From Atribacterota bacterium (GTDB taxonomy: Bacteria; Atribacterota; Phoenicimicrobiia; Phoenicimicrobiales; Stramentimicrobiaceae): DNA of 64,000 nt. The DNA is taken from positions 1 through 64,000 of the forward strand of contig JAQUNC010000006.1 of assembly GCA_028717805.1 (NCBI GenBank), read 5' to 3'. Below are positions 27,478-36,733 of this stretch, piece by piece. The translations under genes were made by a program, and so were the position numbers. Within the stretch, counting starts at the first letter, position 1. Each line of letters opens with the position of its first letter. The notes beneath the pieces were generated by a model that saw nothing but the letters and a program-made list of their open reading frames with translations, did not search any database and was not told the origin of the DNA.

Positions 27478-28150
27478 GAAATTTAATATATACTGCCTCA
27501 ATAACTCAGTTACTTTCTCCAGCTTCTCATAGGGGATCATATAGCCTAATCTACCATGTCTTCTAAAGTGGTTATGATCAACTGAGAAATTGCCCAAATT
27601 GTAGATGGGATCACAGACAGGATCAAATGAATTAGGATAGAAGAATTCATTCTTCCTAATCTTCCAGAAGGCCTCTAACTTACCGTTGGTCTTAAGATCT
27701 ATAGGATCTGAGATGTTTAATGATCTTCTACTGATGCTCGCCTAAGGGATAGCGTTTTTTGATCCGATCCATAATAATGGGTGATAGCGTCTTATCCAGG
27801 TAGTAGGGCTTAAAGAGCAAGGCTAGCTCATAACAGTTGGATCCAAACCTCTATAGGCCTTCATGATATTGCGTTCAATCGGTTTGGGTATTCTCCGGGC
27901 ACCAGTAGGGGCAGGAAGCAGAGATGTGTCTTGTTTATTACCTTCCAGCCATTTGCGGTAATAACGTATGAGTTCTTTATTGTTGATATGATGGGCTCTA
28001 CAGAGATCTTTGACTTATGGAAAGGAACCGGATGAGGTCTTCTTTAGAATTTTTTATATTCCACTAAAATAGGTCTCCACCTCTTGATGATAATCCTCTG
28101 GTTAAAGTTCATGCTTAACTATTCTTTTGGTAGTGAAATCTAACCAAAAA
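27478..28150 (-). pseudogene. Degenerate IS transposase (integrase-core type)
   Basis: Reading the minus strand of this 839-nt gap in shifting frames gives recognisable pieces: HHINNKELIRYYRKWLEGN, PAPTGARRIPKPIERNIMKA, YELALLFKPYYLDKTLSP, and at the end NEFFYPNSFDPVCDPIYNLG plus FRRHGRLGYMIPYEKLEKV. The last resembles the C-terminal end of DDE integrase-core (rve) transposases. At least several stops and frame changes interrupt it, and the catalytic middle seems missing. No terminal repeats were found, so borders are approximate. The remainder of the gap holds only the IclR promoter region. Confidence 0.7.
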
Positions 28151-28192
28151 AGTTACTTAATTACTGAGCATGAATAAGTTTCTGTGTCTGTA

Positions 28193-29239
28193 TTATGATA
28201 GGCATTTTATATTTTTTAATTTAAAAATTAGAAATACTTGTTTACCTTTTTGTAAGTTCATTCTTTTAAATAGATGGTAAGGCAATTCTGACAATAATGT
28301 TATACTCCCTACTTTTACTTTTATCCTTGCAGTTTCATTACTTATATTAAAATCAATAATATTCCCCTTAAATCTATTTATATTAGGACCGGGAGGGAGA
28401 GATTCAGAAATATATATGTCCTGAGGTAATAGAGCAATTTTGTTTACCTTTTTATTATCATTAGGAATGACCACAGATAAACCTTGACAATCTGCCATTG
28501 CTATTCCATTACCTAAATTAATAAGGTTATTACAACAAAAGATGTTGGGCCTGCCAATAAATTCGGATACATTCTCGTTCATGGGAGAAAAAAATATTTC
28601 TTCCGATTTTCCAATCTGTTCTATATTGCCTTGGTGCATAATTGCTATTCTATCAGCAACTTCTTCTGCTTCCTTTAAGCTATGGGTTACATAGACAGTT
28701 GTAATTCCTAATTTTTTTTGTATTTGCTTTAATTCTATTCGGAAATATTTCGATGATTGCAGATCAATTTTATTTAATGGCTCATCTAAGAGCAATACCC
28801 CTGGATTAAAAGCTAAAGCTCTTGCCAGAGCCACTCGCTGTTTTTCTCCCCCGCTTAACTGTTTGGGATAACGATTTGCTAAACCTTCAATCCTTAACAT
28901 TTCTAATAATTCTTCAACTCTACTTTTTATATCGTTATGTGATTTTTTTTCAATCTTTAAGCTATAAGCAATATTAGAAAAAACATTCAGATGGGGAAAT
29001 AGGTGTAAATCCTGAAATAGGTAGCCTATCTTTCTATTCTTAACATTTAATTTATCAATTTTTTCTTTACCAAAAAAAACCGTACCCTGATAATCTATAA
29101 GACCTGCAATAATATTTAACAAAGTACTCTTTCCGGCACCATTAGAACCTAGTAAAACAAATAATTCTTTATCCCATATCTTCAAGTTAATATTTTTACA
29201 GATATAATTTGAAATGTTTTTCAATTCAATATCTGGCAT
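28193..29239 (-). CDS. ABC transporter ATPase with TOBE domain (molybdate/sulfonate-type system)
   Basis: A 348-residue ATPase with normal motifs: Walker A GSNGAGKST, Q-loop LFQDLHLFPHL, signature LSGGEKQR, Walker B VLLLDEP, switch histidine YVTHSLKEAEE. The C-terminal third (after 235) looks like a TOBE oxyanion-type domain as in ModC/CysA. It ends an operon that runs from the MoeA-like gene through DUF364, a lipoprotein binding protein and a permease. ATG after GGAGATGATTT. Confidence 0.88.
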   Translation of the reverse strand: MPDIELKNISNYICKNINLKIWDKELFVLLGSNGAGKSTLLNIIAGLIDYQGTVFFGKEKIDKLNVKNRKIGYLFQDLHLFPHLNVFSNIAYSLKIEKKSHNDIKSRVEELLEMLRIEGLANRYPKQLSGGEKQRVALARALAFNPGVLLLDEPLNKIDLQSSKYFRIELKQIQKKLGITTVYVTHSLKEAEEVADRIAIMHQGNIEQIGKSEEIFFSPMNENVSEFIGRPNIFCCNNLINLGNGIAMADCQGLSVVIPNDNKKVNKIALLPQDIYISESLPPGPNINRFKGNIIDFNISNETARIKVKVGSITLLSELPYHLFKRMNLQKGKQVFLIFKLKNIKCLS

Positions 29240-29242
29240 AAA

Positions 29243-30004
29243 TCATCTCCACTTACTTGTAAATATCATTTCTAAAAATATAAAGAACCTTTCAAATAGA
29301 AAACACATCATAGCCAGGATTATTAAACAGACAATAATAATATCTATTCGCATCAAACTCTCCGCACGCATCATTAAAGCACCTATCCCCGTTGGAATGG
29401 CAACCATTTCAGCAGCAATAATTACTCGCCAAGCCATTCCGGATTCTAACCTTAGCCCGGTAAAAATATTTGGTAAGGCCAAAGGAATAACCACGGAAAA
29501 TAGTATTTTCTTATCAGAAGCCCCTAGGGTTTTGGCAACTCGGATATAATTTTTATCTACTGTTTTAATGCCAGTTGAAGTATTATAGAGAATAGGGAAA
29601 AATGAACAAATAAATATAATAGTAATAGGCAATATCTCACCTATTCCTAACCATAACATCAAAAGGGGTAGCCAACCTAAGGCCGGAATAGGGTATACCA
29701 GGCTTATAATAGGACTTAATGTTCTATCAAGTAAATAATTCCAGCCGGTTAAAATACCAAAAACAATTCCAGCAACAGTACCTAAAGAAAATCCAATCAA
29801 AACACGCGAAAGACTACTTATAAAACTTTTTCCTAAAATCCCGCTTACAGTAAGGTTATAAAACTCAGAAACTACCATAGAAAAAGGGGGGAGAAAAAAT
29901 TTTCCAGATATTAAATGCATTCTTGCCATTAATTCCCATAATATTAAAAAAATAATTATCGGGAAAATTCCCAATATAGATTTAAATACTTTTGAAAAAA
30001 TCAT
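29243..30004 (-). CDS. ABC transporter permease (SsuC/TauC type)
   Basis: A 253-residue, six-helix BPD permease with an EAA-type loop (RVAKTLGASDKKILFSVVIPLALP) and the MAWRVIIAAEMVA motif of nitrate/sulfonate/taurine-type permeases. The ATG overlaps the stop of the binding-protein gene (ATGA); the ATPase gene starts 3 nt after its stop. Confidence 0.9.
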   Translation of the reverse strand: MIFSKVFKSILGIFPIIIFLILWELMARMHLISGKFFLPPFSMVVSEFYNLTVSGILGKSFISSLSRVLIGFSLGTVAGIVFGILTGWNYLLDRTLSPIISLVYPIPALGWLPLLMLWLGIGEILPITIIFICSFFPILYNTSTGIKTVDKNYIRVAKTLGASDKKILFSVVIPLALPNIFTGLRLESGMAWRVIIAAEMVAIPTGIGALMMRAESLMRIDIIIVCLIILAMMCFLFERFFIFLEMIFTSKWR

Positions 30005-31017
30005 TCACTCAAAAACCTCAAATCTAATATTTCATCAACCTTAAATACATCTCTTATATAACCTAATTCTGCAACGAAATTTATTGTATCCTGAACGGTT
30101 GCAGAATCAATATCCATATTATAATCTAATCTATGCATTGATTTTAATAAAGTATCAGTACTAAATTCAACCATACTCATATCTATATCCTTTATCTGAG
30201 CTGGTAAGGTATATTCACCATCCAGGGATAACTGATGGGCGACTATCTCAGCTGCCTTCTCTGGATTTTGATTAATCCAATCCGTCGCTTTTTTGGTTAC
30301 CTTTACTAATTTTCTGACTATTTCAGGATAATCTTCCAGTAATTCTGTTTTGACTACCAAAACACTTCCCTGCATTTTAGGCCACACCTCTTGGCTCATC
30401 AACAACATATGGTAATTAAAATTTTCTGCCATAGTAGCCCATTGTTCGGGAAGAAAAGCAGCATCCAGTCTTCCCATCTGAAGAGCTAAAAGCTGTTTTG
30501 GTGGATTCATCCTCTGAATATTGTTTAATACCTTATCTTTGTTCAAATTATATTTATTAATTGTCTTATGAAGAAGTACATCTACGGCTCCTCCCTCTGT
30601 AACACATCCGATTCGCATTCCATCTTTTTCAAGGTCTTGCACACTCTTAACTTTATTACTGTCAACAACTAATCCATATCCATATTTATGCGTTCCTGCC
30701 ACAATCTTTATAGGTACTTTCGCATTGGCATAGGCATTGATTGCCGGAACCAGACAAATATAGGCTGCTTGAATATCTCCCCGCCCCAAGGCAGAAGCCA
30801 ATGCCATGCCCGTAACATAGTTTTCATATGAATCAATATTTAAGCCTTCTTCCTCAAACCATCCTTGATATTGACTGACATAGGCAGAAGCAGCATGATC
30901 CATAAATTCTACTGCCATTCCGATGGGCACGCTTTCTTTTCCTGCACAAGAGCTGGTAATAAAAAAGCAACTAAAAATAAATAATACATTTATAATCAAC
31001 AAGATTACTTTCTTCAT
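30001..31017 (-). CDS. ABC transporter binding lipoprotein (NMT1/SsuA type)
   Basis: A 338-residue protein with a lipoprotein signal (ITSSC, lipid cysteine C24) and the NMT1/SsuA-like two-lobe fold (AAYVSQYQGWFEEEGL; GMRIGCVTEGGAVDVLLHK; LLALQMGRLDAAFLPEQW). Known ligands of the fold include sulfonates, nitrate, thiamine precursors and heterocycles. The operon begins with a MoeA-like gene and DUF364 and lies beside molybdenum hydroxylases, so either a metal oxyanion or a heterocyclic substrate is possible. A 7-codon upstream frame overlaps its start. Confidence 0.88.
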   Translation of the reverse strand: MKKVILLIINVLFIFSCFFITSSCAGKESVPIGMAVEFMDHAASAYVSQYQGWFEEEGLNIDSYENYVTGMALASALGRGDIQAAYICLVPAINAYANAKVPIKIVAGTHKYGYGLVVDSNKVKSVQDLEKDGMRIGCVTEGGAVDVLLHKTINKYNLNKDKVLNNIQRMNPPKQLLALQMGRLDAAFLPEQWATMAENFNYHMLLMSQEVWPKMQGSVLVVKTELLEDYPEIVRKLVKVTKKATDWINQNPEKAAEIVAHQLSLDGEYTLPAQIKDIDMSMVEFSTDTLLKSMHRLDYNMDIDSATVQDTINFVAELGYIRDVFKVDEILDLRFLSE

Positions 31018-31037
31018 AATTCAATAATTCCTTTCAT
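31014..31037 (-). CDS. Seven-codon upstream frame coupled to the binding-protein start
   Basis: ATG at 31037, nine nt after GAGG, encodes MKGIIEL and its TGA overlaps the ATG of the binding-protein gene by two bases (ATGA). The spacing would allow ribosomes to restart on the main gene. Whether it is translated is unknown. Confidence 0.35.
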   Translation of the reverse strand: MKGIIEL

Positions 31038-31132
31038 TATATTTTTCCTCTTAAATCTTGAGCAGCTTAACCTCTCTCCAATTCACTTGTTAAATATTTA
31101 CCCCTTAGGTACTACATAATGTATAGACAAAT

Positions 31133-31141
31133 CCTCCTTTA
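31133..31141 (-). promoter_or_regulatory. Extra TAAAGGAGG in the binding-lipoprotein leader
   Basis: A full Shine-Dalgarno lies 115 nt before the start at 31017 and right after the DUF364 stop codon. The ATG 17 nt behind it is directly followed by TAG, so no gene follows. Member of the leader set described under findings. Confidence 0.4.
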
Positions 31142-31148
31142 CTTATTC

Positions 31149-31874
31149 TTAATGACTGCAAAAGCAGCACTGTTTATAACTCATAAGATAAGCAATCCCA
31201 CTTATGGTTACTCCATAAAAAATAATGGGTTTTCTATCTAAGAGAGTTGTTAAAGTATTATTTACTACAGTAGTTCCGGTAGCTATAATAATATCTGACC
31301 AACATACTATCTCTTCTGTATGAGAAGCATCCTCTATGGTAACGCCATTTTTTTTAAGACCTATATTGTCCTTATCCAAATCTACTACCCTAATCTCGAA
31401 ATCTGTTAACAGTGATTCAACTATCGCTGGTTGCAATCCAATAAACGCAATTTTAGGATTACCATAATTTACCAAAATATAATCTTTAAAACGAGCAGCG
31501 CATTCTGTGGGTTCCTTATCCTTACAATGAATAGTATTTTCGATATACCCTAAATAACGTAATACAGCATTAATACTGGAGACCAAAACAGCTCTTTGAA
31601 AATTGTCAATAAGCGGCAATAGGAAAATCTCCCTTAAAGTCCCCTTGAAATTACCGGGCATATCAGTATAGGCTTGCCCCATACTCCCTCTAAAATCGGC
31701 TTGCAACATCATTTCTTTCCCTTTTAATAAAGGAAAATCTTTCCTTTCTGGATTTCCTATGGCTTCCCCAGGATTAAGAGGCCTTACCTTTAACACATTT
31801 ATTTCAGATGACCATAAATCATCATCTAATATAATTTTATAAAATTTTTCTTTAACTGTTTTTAATAAATCCAT
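31149..31874 (-). CDS. DUF4213/DUF364 Rossmann-like putative chelatase protein
   Basis: A 241-residue protein starting MDLLKTVKEKFY (ATG 31874, AAGGAA upstream; the longer frame to 31976 overlaps the previous gene and has no site). The C-terminal half (PKIAFIGLQPAIVESLL; VVDLD; CWSDIIIATGTTVVNNTL; ISGIAYLMSYKQCCFC) is the DUF364 fold, related to enolase-N/Rossmann and called a heavy-metal chelatase-like domain; the N-terminal half fits DUF4213. The CCFC tail is unusual. It follows a MoeA-like gene and precedes an ABC transporter. Precise role unknown. Confidence 0.8.
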   Translation of the reverse strand: MDLLKTVKEKFYKIILDDDLWSSEINVLKVRPLNPGEAIGNPERKDFPLLKGKEMMLQADFRGSMGQAYTDMPGNFKGTLREIFLLPLIDNFQRAVLVSSINAVLRYLGYIENTIHCKDKEPTECAARFKDYILVNYGNPKIAFIGLQPAIVESLLTDFEIRVVDLDKDNIGLKKNGVTIEDASHTEEIVCWSDIIIATGTTVVNNTLTTLLDRKPIIFYGVTISGIAYLMSYKQCCFCSH

Positions 31875-31917
31875 AATTTCAAATTCCTTTTTAATACTTA
31901 TTATCAGGTAGGTTAAT

Positions 31918-32937
31918 TTACTTTCCAAAATAGCAAAATGGGTAATGACAGGTAGTACAAGTAGAGCAAAAACCACCTTCGCCCATTTTTACAAAGTCTT
32001 TTTTAGATAATATTTCACCTGCGAATATCCTTGGTAAAACAATATCTAAAATGGTATTCGCATAAAATAAGGAAGCACCCGGAATACCTATCAATATTAT
32101 TTTCCCTAAATAAGCTAACAAAAACATATTACCCGGCTGTACTGGAACACCATAAGTAACAATCCTTGCTCCGCTATCCTTTATAGCGCCGGGTGTCAGA
32201 TCATCAGGATCCACAGACATACCACCGCTTAAAGCAATCAAATCAATATCTTTTTTAGTAAAAAATCTTATAGCTCCTATAATCTCCTCTTTTTTATCTT
32301 CACAGAAAATTTGTTGCTGTACATCTGCTCCAAAGTGAGAAAATTTCTTCCTTAACAGTGGTCCGAATCCGTCTTCAATCAGTCCCTTATAGACCTCGTT
32401 ACCGGTAGTAATAATACCCACTCTTAAAGGCTTATATTGTTGCACTAAAAAAACTGCTCCTTCTTGCTGACCTAATAATTCTACTTTCTTGATACTTTTT
32501 TCCGAAATAGAAAGTGGAACAATCCGCACACCTGCTAATCCTTGACTTTTTTCCACCGCAAAATTATTGGGTAAACTGGCAATGGTAATATTTTTGATAG
32601 AATTTATCTGATAGAGTAGTTTACTTCTAACCTTAAATAATCCTTTAGTCTGTGATTTTAAAGTAATTTTTCCTTCTACAGGCTCTTGAAAGGTAATATT
32701 TTCTCCGGATACTGCTTTAGATATTCTTAAAGCAGCTTCATTTTCATGAATTTCTCCTGGTTTAGGATGCCAGATATAGAGATGTTCTTTGCCAATTTTT
32801 CTTAATTCACCAATATCTTCCTCTCTAATAATATGACCTTTGCAAAAAAGGGGGCCTTTAAATTTTCCGGGAACAATCTGAGTTATATCATGGCATAATT
32901 TCATTCCAATCGCTTTTTCTATGGGCACTTTCTTCAT
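31918..32937 (-). CDS. MoeA-like molybdopterin-binding protein with cysteine-rich tail
   Basis: The 339-residue protein contains the MoCF_biosynth domain (about 170-310; VGIITTGNEVYKG, ALSGGMSVDPDDLTPGAI, VPVQPGNMFLLAYLG, LIGIPGASLFY) but lacks the full MoeA N-terminal layout. The last 16 residues hold five cysteines (CSTCTTCHYPFCYFGK), a tail seen in clostridial relatives and likely a metal or Fe-S site. It may insert metal into, or modify, the pterin cofactor for the nearby molybdenum hydroxylases. It follows a ModE-like inverted repeat. Confidence 0.85.
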   Translation of the reverse strand: MKKVPIEKAIGMKLCHDITQIVPGKFKGPLFCKGHIIREEDIGELRKIGKEHLYIWHPKPGEIHENEAALRISKAVSGENITFQEPVEGKITLKSQTKGLFKVRSKLLYQINSIKNITIASLPNNFAVEKSQGLAGVRIVPLSISEKSIKKVELLGQQEGAVFLVQQYKPLRVGIITTGNEVYKGLIEDGFGPLLRKKFSHFGADVQQQIFCEDKKEEIIGAIRFFTKKDIDLIALSGGMSVDPDDLTPGAIKDSGARIVTYGVPVQPGNMFLLAYLGKIILIGIPGASLFYANTILDIVLPRIFAGEILSKKDFVKMGEGGFCSTCTTCHYPFCYFGK

Positions 32938-33059
32938 TCAGATTTCCTTTCTAACAGACTTTAGATTTTTAAATTTTCTATATTTTTAGGTTTTGTGGAG
33001 AACTATTAATAAATATTTACCCTCCAGAGAGTAACTATTCAAAATTTATTAACTATTAA

Positions 33060-33079
33060 TTATACTTTCATAAGTATAA
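33060..33079. promoter_or_regulatory. ModE-like operator (8-bp dyad, 4-nt spacer)
   Basis: TTATACTT-TCAT-AAGTATAA is a perfect dyad; the right half continues as CGATA, so it contains TATAACGAT, the half-site of the enterobacterial ModE box. It lies between the ModE-like gene and the MoeA-like gene, 122 nt before the latter's start. Confidence 0.55.
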
Positions 33080-33092
33080 CGATAAGAAAAAA

Positions 33093-33428
33093 TTATTTTG
33101 TTTTAAATACATCTTGATAAATGGCATTCATATTCTTTTCTGCCTGTTCGTAAAAATTTTTATATTTTTCCTGTAAAATCCTTGCCTCTTCAGTTAATTC
33201 TGAACCTCCCCCACTTTCTCCACCTACCTTTCTTTTTAACAGCTTAAAACCCAATTTTTTTTCTAAACTTCTAATTAAATTCCAGGCTTTGGAATAAGAC
33301 ATCTTAATCTCAAAAGCTGCTTGCCTTAACGACCCAGTCCTTTCTATTCGTTTTAAGATATCAGAAGGCCCATCACCAAAAACCTTGCCTTTTTCATTTT
33401 CCAACCAAATCTTATAATGAAGTTTCAT
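33093..33428 (-). CDS. ModE-like winged-helix regulator, DNA-binding domain only
   Basis: A 111-residue protein matching the N-terminal domain of ModE: KIWLENEKGKVFGDGPSDILKRIERTG, then GSLRQAAFEIKMSYSKAWNLIRSLEKKLGF and the wing region KVGGESGGGSELT. The molybdate-binding Mop/TOBE domains are absent, so metal sensing must come from elsewhere or be lost; such short forms are frequent in anaerobes. ATG 33428 or an adjacent GTG at 33431. It lies between the hydroxylase accessory genes and the MoeA-ABC operon. Confidence 0.85.
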   Translation of the reverse strand: MKLHYKIWLENEKGKVFGDGPSDILKRIERTGSLRQAAFEIKMSYSKAWNLIRSLEKKLGFKLLKRKVGGESGGGSELTEEARILQEKYKNFYEQAEKNMNAIYQDVFKTK

Positions 33429-33538
33429 CACTTAATTATCACCATATCTTATTCTTAATTATAAATAAATCCCAATTTCTATAAATAAATTGTTTTATAA
33501 TCAACAAAATTATTACTAACTAAATTGCTATCTCTTTT

Positions 33539-34318
33539 TTAGGACTTTCCTCTTTTGACCTTTATTACTTCTGCTATAATACTTATGGCTATTTCTTCTG
33601 GAGTTTGGGCACCTATTCTTAAACCAATAGGAGCAAATACCTTATCTATCTTCTCCTGATTAACTCCCTTTTCCTTTAAATGCTGAAAAATAATAGTATT
33701 TTTTTGCTTGCTGCCAATCATTCCTATATATTTAGGTTGATAGTTGATAACTGAAAGTAAAGCCTCTTCATCTTTGAGATGTCCTCTGGTTAAAATTACC
33801 ACATAGACAGAGTTAAAACTTTTAATTTCCTTAAGAGCCTGACTAGGTCCTGATATGATAATCTGATCAGCTTCTGGAAACCTTTCTTTATTAGCAAATT
33901 CCTTTCTTTCATCAATAATGGTCACTCGAAAACCAATCATTTTAGCAAATTTAGATAATACCATAGCAATATGCCCGGCGCCAAATATAACCATTTCCTC
34001 TTGAGGGGTAAATACATCAATAAACAATTTTAGACTACCTCCACAAATCATCCAATCTTCTAAGGAAGCCTCTTCTTTGGTCAGCTGATAAGTTAAAAAC
34101 TTAGCTTTTTCTGCTTTTAAAGCAAGTTTTGCCTCTTCAATAACCTTGGCTTCCACTGATCCACCTCCAATAGTACCGGCAATTAAACCATCCTTATTTA
34201 CCACCATCTTAGAACCCAGCTTCCCGGGAGATGAACCGCTAACATCAACTATAATCACTAGAGCAATACTTTCTTTATTCCGAACACCTTTTATTACTTC
34301 TTCTAAAATAGAAATCAT
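33539..34318 (-). CDS. XdhC/CoxF-family molybdenum hydroxylase maturation protein
   Basis: A 259-residue XdhC-type protein: N-terminal domain with IVDVSGSSPGKLGSKMVV and GTIGGGSVEAKVIEEA, then a Rossmann domain (MVIFGAGHIAMVLSKFAKMIGF; GMIGSKQKNTIIF; IGLRIGAQTPEEIAISI). XdhC binds molybdenum cofactor, has it sulfurated (or here possibly selenated) and inserts it in xanthine dehydrogenase. Its ATG overlaps the YqeB stop. Confidence 0.9.
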   Translation of the reverse strand: MISILEEVIKGVRNKESIALVIIVDVSGSSPGKLGSKMVVNKDGLIAGTIGGGSVEAKVIEEAKLALKAEKAKFLTYQLTKEEASLEDWMICGGSLKLFIDVFTPQEEMVIFGAGHIAMVLSKFAKMIGFRVTIIDERKEFANKERFPEADQIIISGPSQALKEIKSFNSVYVVILTRGHLKDEEALLSVINYQPKYIGMIGSKQKNTIIFQHLKEKGVNQEKIDKVFAPIGLRIGAQTPEEIAISIIAEVIKVKRGKS

Positions 34319-35148
34319 TTCCCCTCTTTTTTAAAAAATTTTTTACCTGAATTGCTTAAATAACTACAAATAGCTTCTAGCGCTCCTCCTCCTATAGAAA
34401 GAGCTTTATCAGAGACTGTAAAACAGTACTCCCTTATCCCTCTATGATCAATGTCTCCCACTTTCATTCCCTTAGTTACCTGTGTATTGGGATAAATAAG
34501 GCCACGTAATACACCAGATAATTGTGCTCTTAGGGGAATACCATTAACTGTAGCAATTATATCATTTATTTGCACTAAATCTCCTATCTCATGTTCCGGG
34601 ATAATTTGCCCTTCATCTGGAGATCTTAAAAGACGCTTTTCAGATTCTCCTTCTATTTCGCCAGGTATCCCGGTATCTGGCAAAGCTCCTCCTTGGCATA
34701 TTACTCTTCCTAAATAATGACCTCTCTTGGTTTCTATAACTGCATCTACATCAATGCCGGCTTGAAATCCCGGTCCTATGCCGATGACCAGTGCTGCCTG
34801 ATCTTTGCTGGTTCCTAAATTGCGTTTAGCCATGATAGCATCTATTAAAATAAGAGGATGGTAGTATTCAATGGCTTTTCCTAAGGGATCAATTAAAATA
34901 GCTATTTTTTTACTATTTACAATTTCATCAGCTTGGTCATAAGTCTCGGCCAACACTCCTGTAATATTATCTATGCTACAGGAACCATGGAAAACTGCAT
35001 TGGCAAAAGAAACCGGTAAGCGAATAGCCAAGGGATGCATTATTTCCAATATGATTATCTTAAACCCAGCATGGAATAAACGAACAGCTATCCCGGAAGC
35101 TAAATCCCCTCCTCCTCTAATTATGATTAATTCATTCTTGATATTCAT
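34315..35148 (-). CDS. yqeB: YqeB family protein of the selenium-dependent molybdenum hydroxylase system
   Basis: A 277-residue protein with an N-terminal Rossmann motif (IIIRGGGDLASGIAVRLFHAGF), central ALVIGIGPGFQAGIDVDAVIET and a C-terminal lipoyl-like region (DEGQIIPEHEIGDLVQINDIIATVNG). This is the YqeB/EF2563 family found with selenium-dependent molybdenum hydroxylases; its exact reaction is unknown. It overlaps the MocA gene by 17 nt and the XdhC gene by 3 nt. Confidence 0.88.
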   Translation of the reverse strand: MNIKNELIIIRGGGDLASGIAVRLFHAGFKIIILEIMHPLAIRLPVSFANAVFHGSCSIDNITGVLAETYDQADEIVNSKKIAILIDPLGKAIEYYHPLILIDAIMAKRNLGTSKDQAALVIGIGPGFQAGIDVDAVIETKRGHYLGRVICQGGALPDTGIPGEIEGESEKRLLRSPDEGQIIPEHEIGDLVQINDIIATVNGIPLRAQLSGVLRGLIYPNTQVTKGMKVGDIDHRGIREYCFTVSDKALSIGGGALEAICSYLSNSGKKFFKKEGK

Positions 35149-35764
35149 CTCTCTTACACCATTTTTCTGGTATTTTCAAATAAGTTTTGGCTTTTATATA
35201 ATCTTCTTCCTTATCAATATCAAATAAAATTGCATTATCTTTCATAGCAACTCTTTTCACCTTATCAGGATATGCTCTAATTAATATCCTTCCCCCTATG
35301 TCACCGGTTATTTTCATAAAATCTTCTTTCCAGGCTATATCAAAAAGAACTGGATTCCCAGAATTGCCCTGATAATAAGGAACAATTATCTCTTTGTTCC
35401 CCTTCTGGAAAGCCTTGATTAACAAATTGATAATATTAGAATTAATAAAAGGCTGATCACCTAACATTACACAAAAACCGTCAATATTCTGATGGTTATC
35501 TAATTCAGCCATGGCTTTTTGAAGGGAGGTACTCATCCCGTCTTTATAATCGGGATTAGAAACAACAGTTACCCTGTATTTTGTTCCTCTTTCTGTAATC
35601 TTCTGATCATCCGGTTGCACCACTAGAATAATTTTCCCTAATTTAGATTTTACTGCTGCTTCCAATACCCAGTCAATAACAGTCTTTGTACCTAAAGGTA
35701 ACATTAGTTTGTGCTGGACAAATCTTTTCCCCTCTCCGGCAGCCAAAATTATACCAGCAATCAT
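35132..35764 (-). CDS. mocA: Molybdenum cofactor cytidylyltransferase (MocA/YgfJ type)
   Basis: A 210-residue nucleotidyltransferase with the signature LAAGEGKRFVQHKLMLPLG at the N-terminus and VMLGDQPFINSNII. MocA adds CMP to the molybdopterin cofactor used by hydroxylases; the YgfJ branch is tied to the selenium-dependent system. The gene overlaps both neighbours by a few bases, indicating tight coupling of YqeC-MocA-YqeB-XdhC. Confidence 0.9.
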   Translation of the reverse strand: MIAGIILAAGEGKRFVQHKLMLPLGTKTVIDWVLEAAVKSKLGKIILVVQPDDQKITERGTKYRVTVVSNPDYKDGMSTSLQKAMAELDNHQNIDGFCVMLGDQPFINSNIINLLIKAFQKGNKEIIVPYYQGNSGNPVLFDIAWKEDFMKITGDIGGRILIRAYPDKVKRVAMKDNAILFDIDKEEDYIKAKTYLKIPEKWCKRDEYQE

Positions 35765-36567
35765 GTTATTTTACCACTAACCACTTTTAAAATTGAACTA
35801 TCCTTCTGTAAGGTATCTCCTATTATAATAGCATTAATACGGGCTTGGTTATTCATCATAACTTGAAAAGCCACTTCTGTAGCAATGCTATCCTTTTCCC
35901 GATTGTTGACCTTATTAAGGAAAAGATATCGTCGAGCAAATTTAGGTGAATTTTTAAATAAACCAGCAGGATGGTTAATAAGGGCTACTATCACCTCGGT
36001 ATTAATTTTTTTACCCCATTTTAAACCGGTTAAACTACTAAAAATAGATGATCGAAAAACATTTTCTTCCCCCAGCCGCAAACCAACAGCCTCTATTCCT
36101 ATCACTCCCACTAAATCGGTAGTCATTTTAGGAACTACCGGCTCATAATAGGTGGGGGCCTTAATTGGTCTTCCTCTTGCCCCATCAGCCTCTACTATAA
36201 AAAAATCTGCTAATCCTTCTCGCCACCAGTAATTCAGATAAGAACGTTTCGGGCCTGTAAATTTCTCTCTCCCGTTTTCTATTAACCGCTGGTTTAGAAG
36301 TATTATTATTCCATTTTTATCCTGCTGAAAATAACTTTTAATATTTTCTTCCATTACCTGGGCATTGAAAGATTCAATGACTTGCCCTTCCTCTAAAAAA
36401 AGATTTAACTGGTCAGTGAACATTTTAGTGGTAGTAGTTAAAATAATTCTTTTCTTCTTTTCACGTAATTCCTCAGTTAAAATTTGAAGGATAGAACTCT
36501 TGCCACCCGCACCAACTAAAGATATGAAAGCCTTATCTTTTAATTTCAGAGCCTCACTTATCAGCAT
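35761..36567 (-). CDS. yqeC: YqeC family selenium-dependent hydroxylase accessory protein
   Basis: The 268-residue protein has a P-loop-like motif GAGGKS (19-24), TTTTKMF, EADGARGRPIKAP and VGVIGIEAVGLRLGEENVFR, the recognisable YqeC pattern. It is a predicted nucleotide-binding accessory of selenium-dependent molybdenum hydroxylases. It follows the first hydroxylase's Fe-S subunit by 166 nt and leads the accessory genes. Confidence 0.88.
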   Translation of the reverse strand: MLISEALKLKDKAFISLVGAGGKSSILQILTEELREKKKRIILTTTTKMFTDQLNLFLEEGQVIESFNAQVMEENIKSYFQQDKNGIIILLNQRLIENGREKFTGPKRSYLNYWWREGLADFFIVEADGARGRPIKAPTYYEPVVPKMTTDLVGVIGIEAVGLRLGEENVFRSSIFSSLTGLKWGKKINTEVIVALINHPAGLFKNSPKFARRYLFLNKVNNREKDSIATEVAFQVMMNNQARINAIIIGDTLQKDSSILKVVSGKIT

Positions 36568-36733
36568 CTTCTTAACACCATAAGAATCTTATTAATTCAA
36601 ATCAATCTTAAAAATAGTAAATCACTTAAATAATACAGAATTGCATTAAAATTCATCACTAATGTAAAATTATTCTTTTAATCAATTATACATAACAATC
36701 TGTATAATTTTTAATCTTTTTGAAGATAACCAA

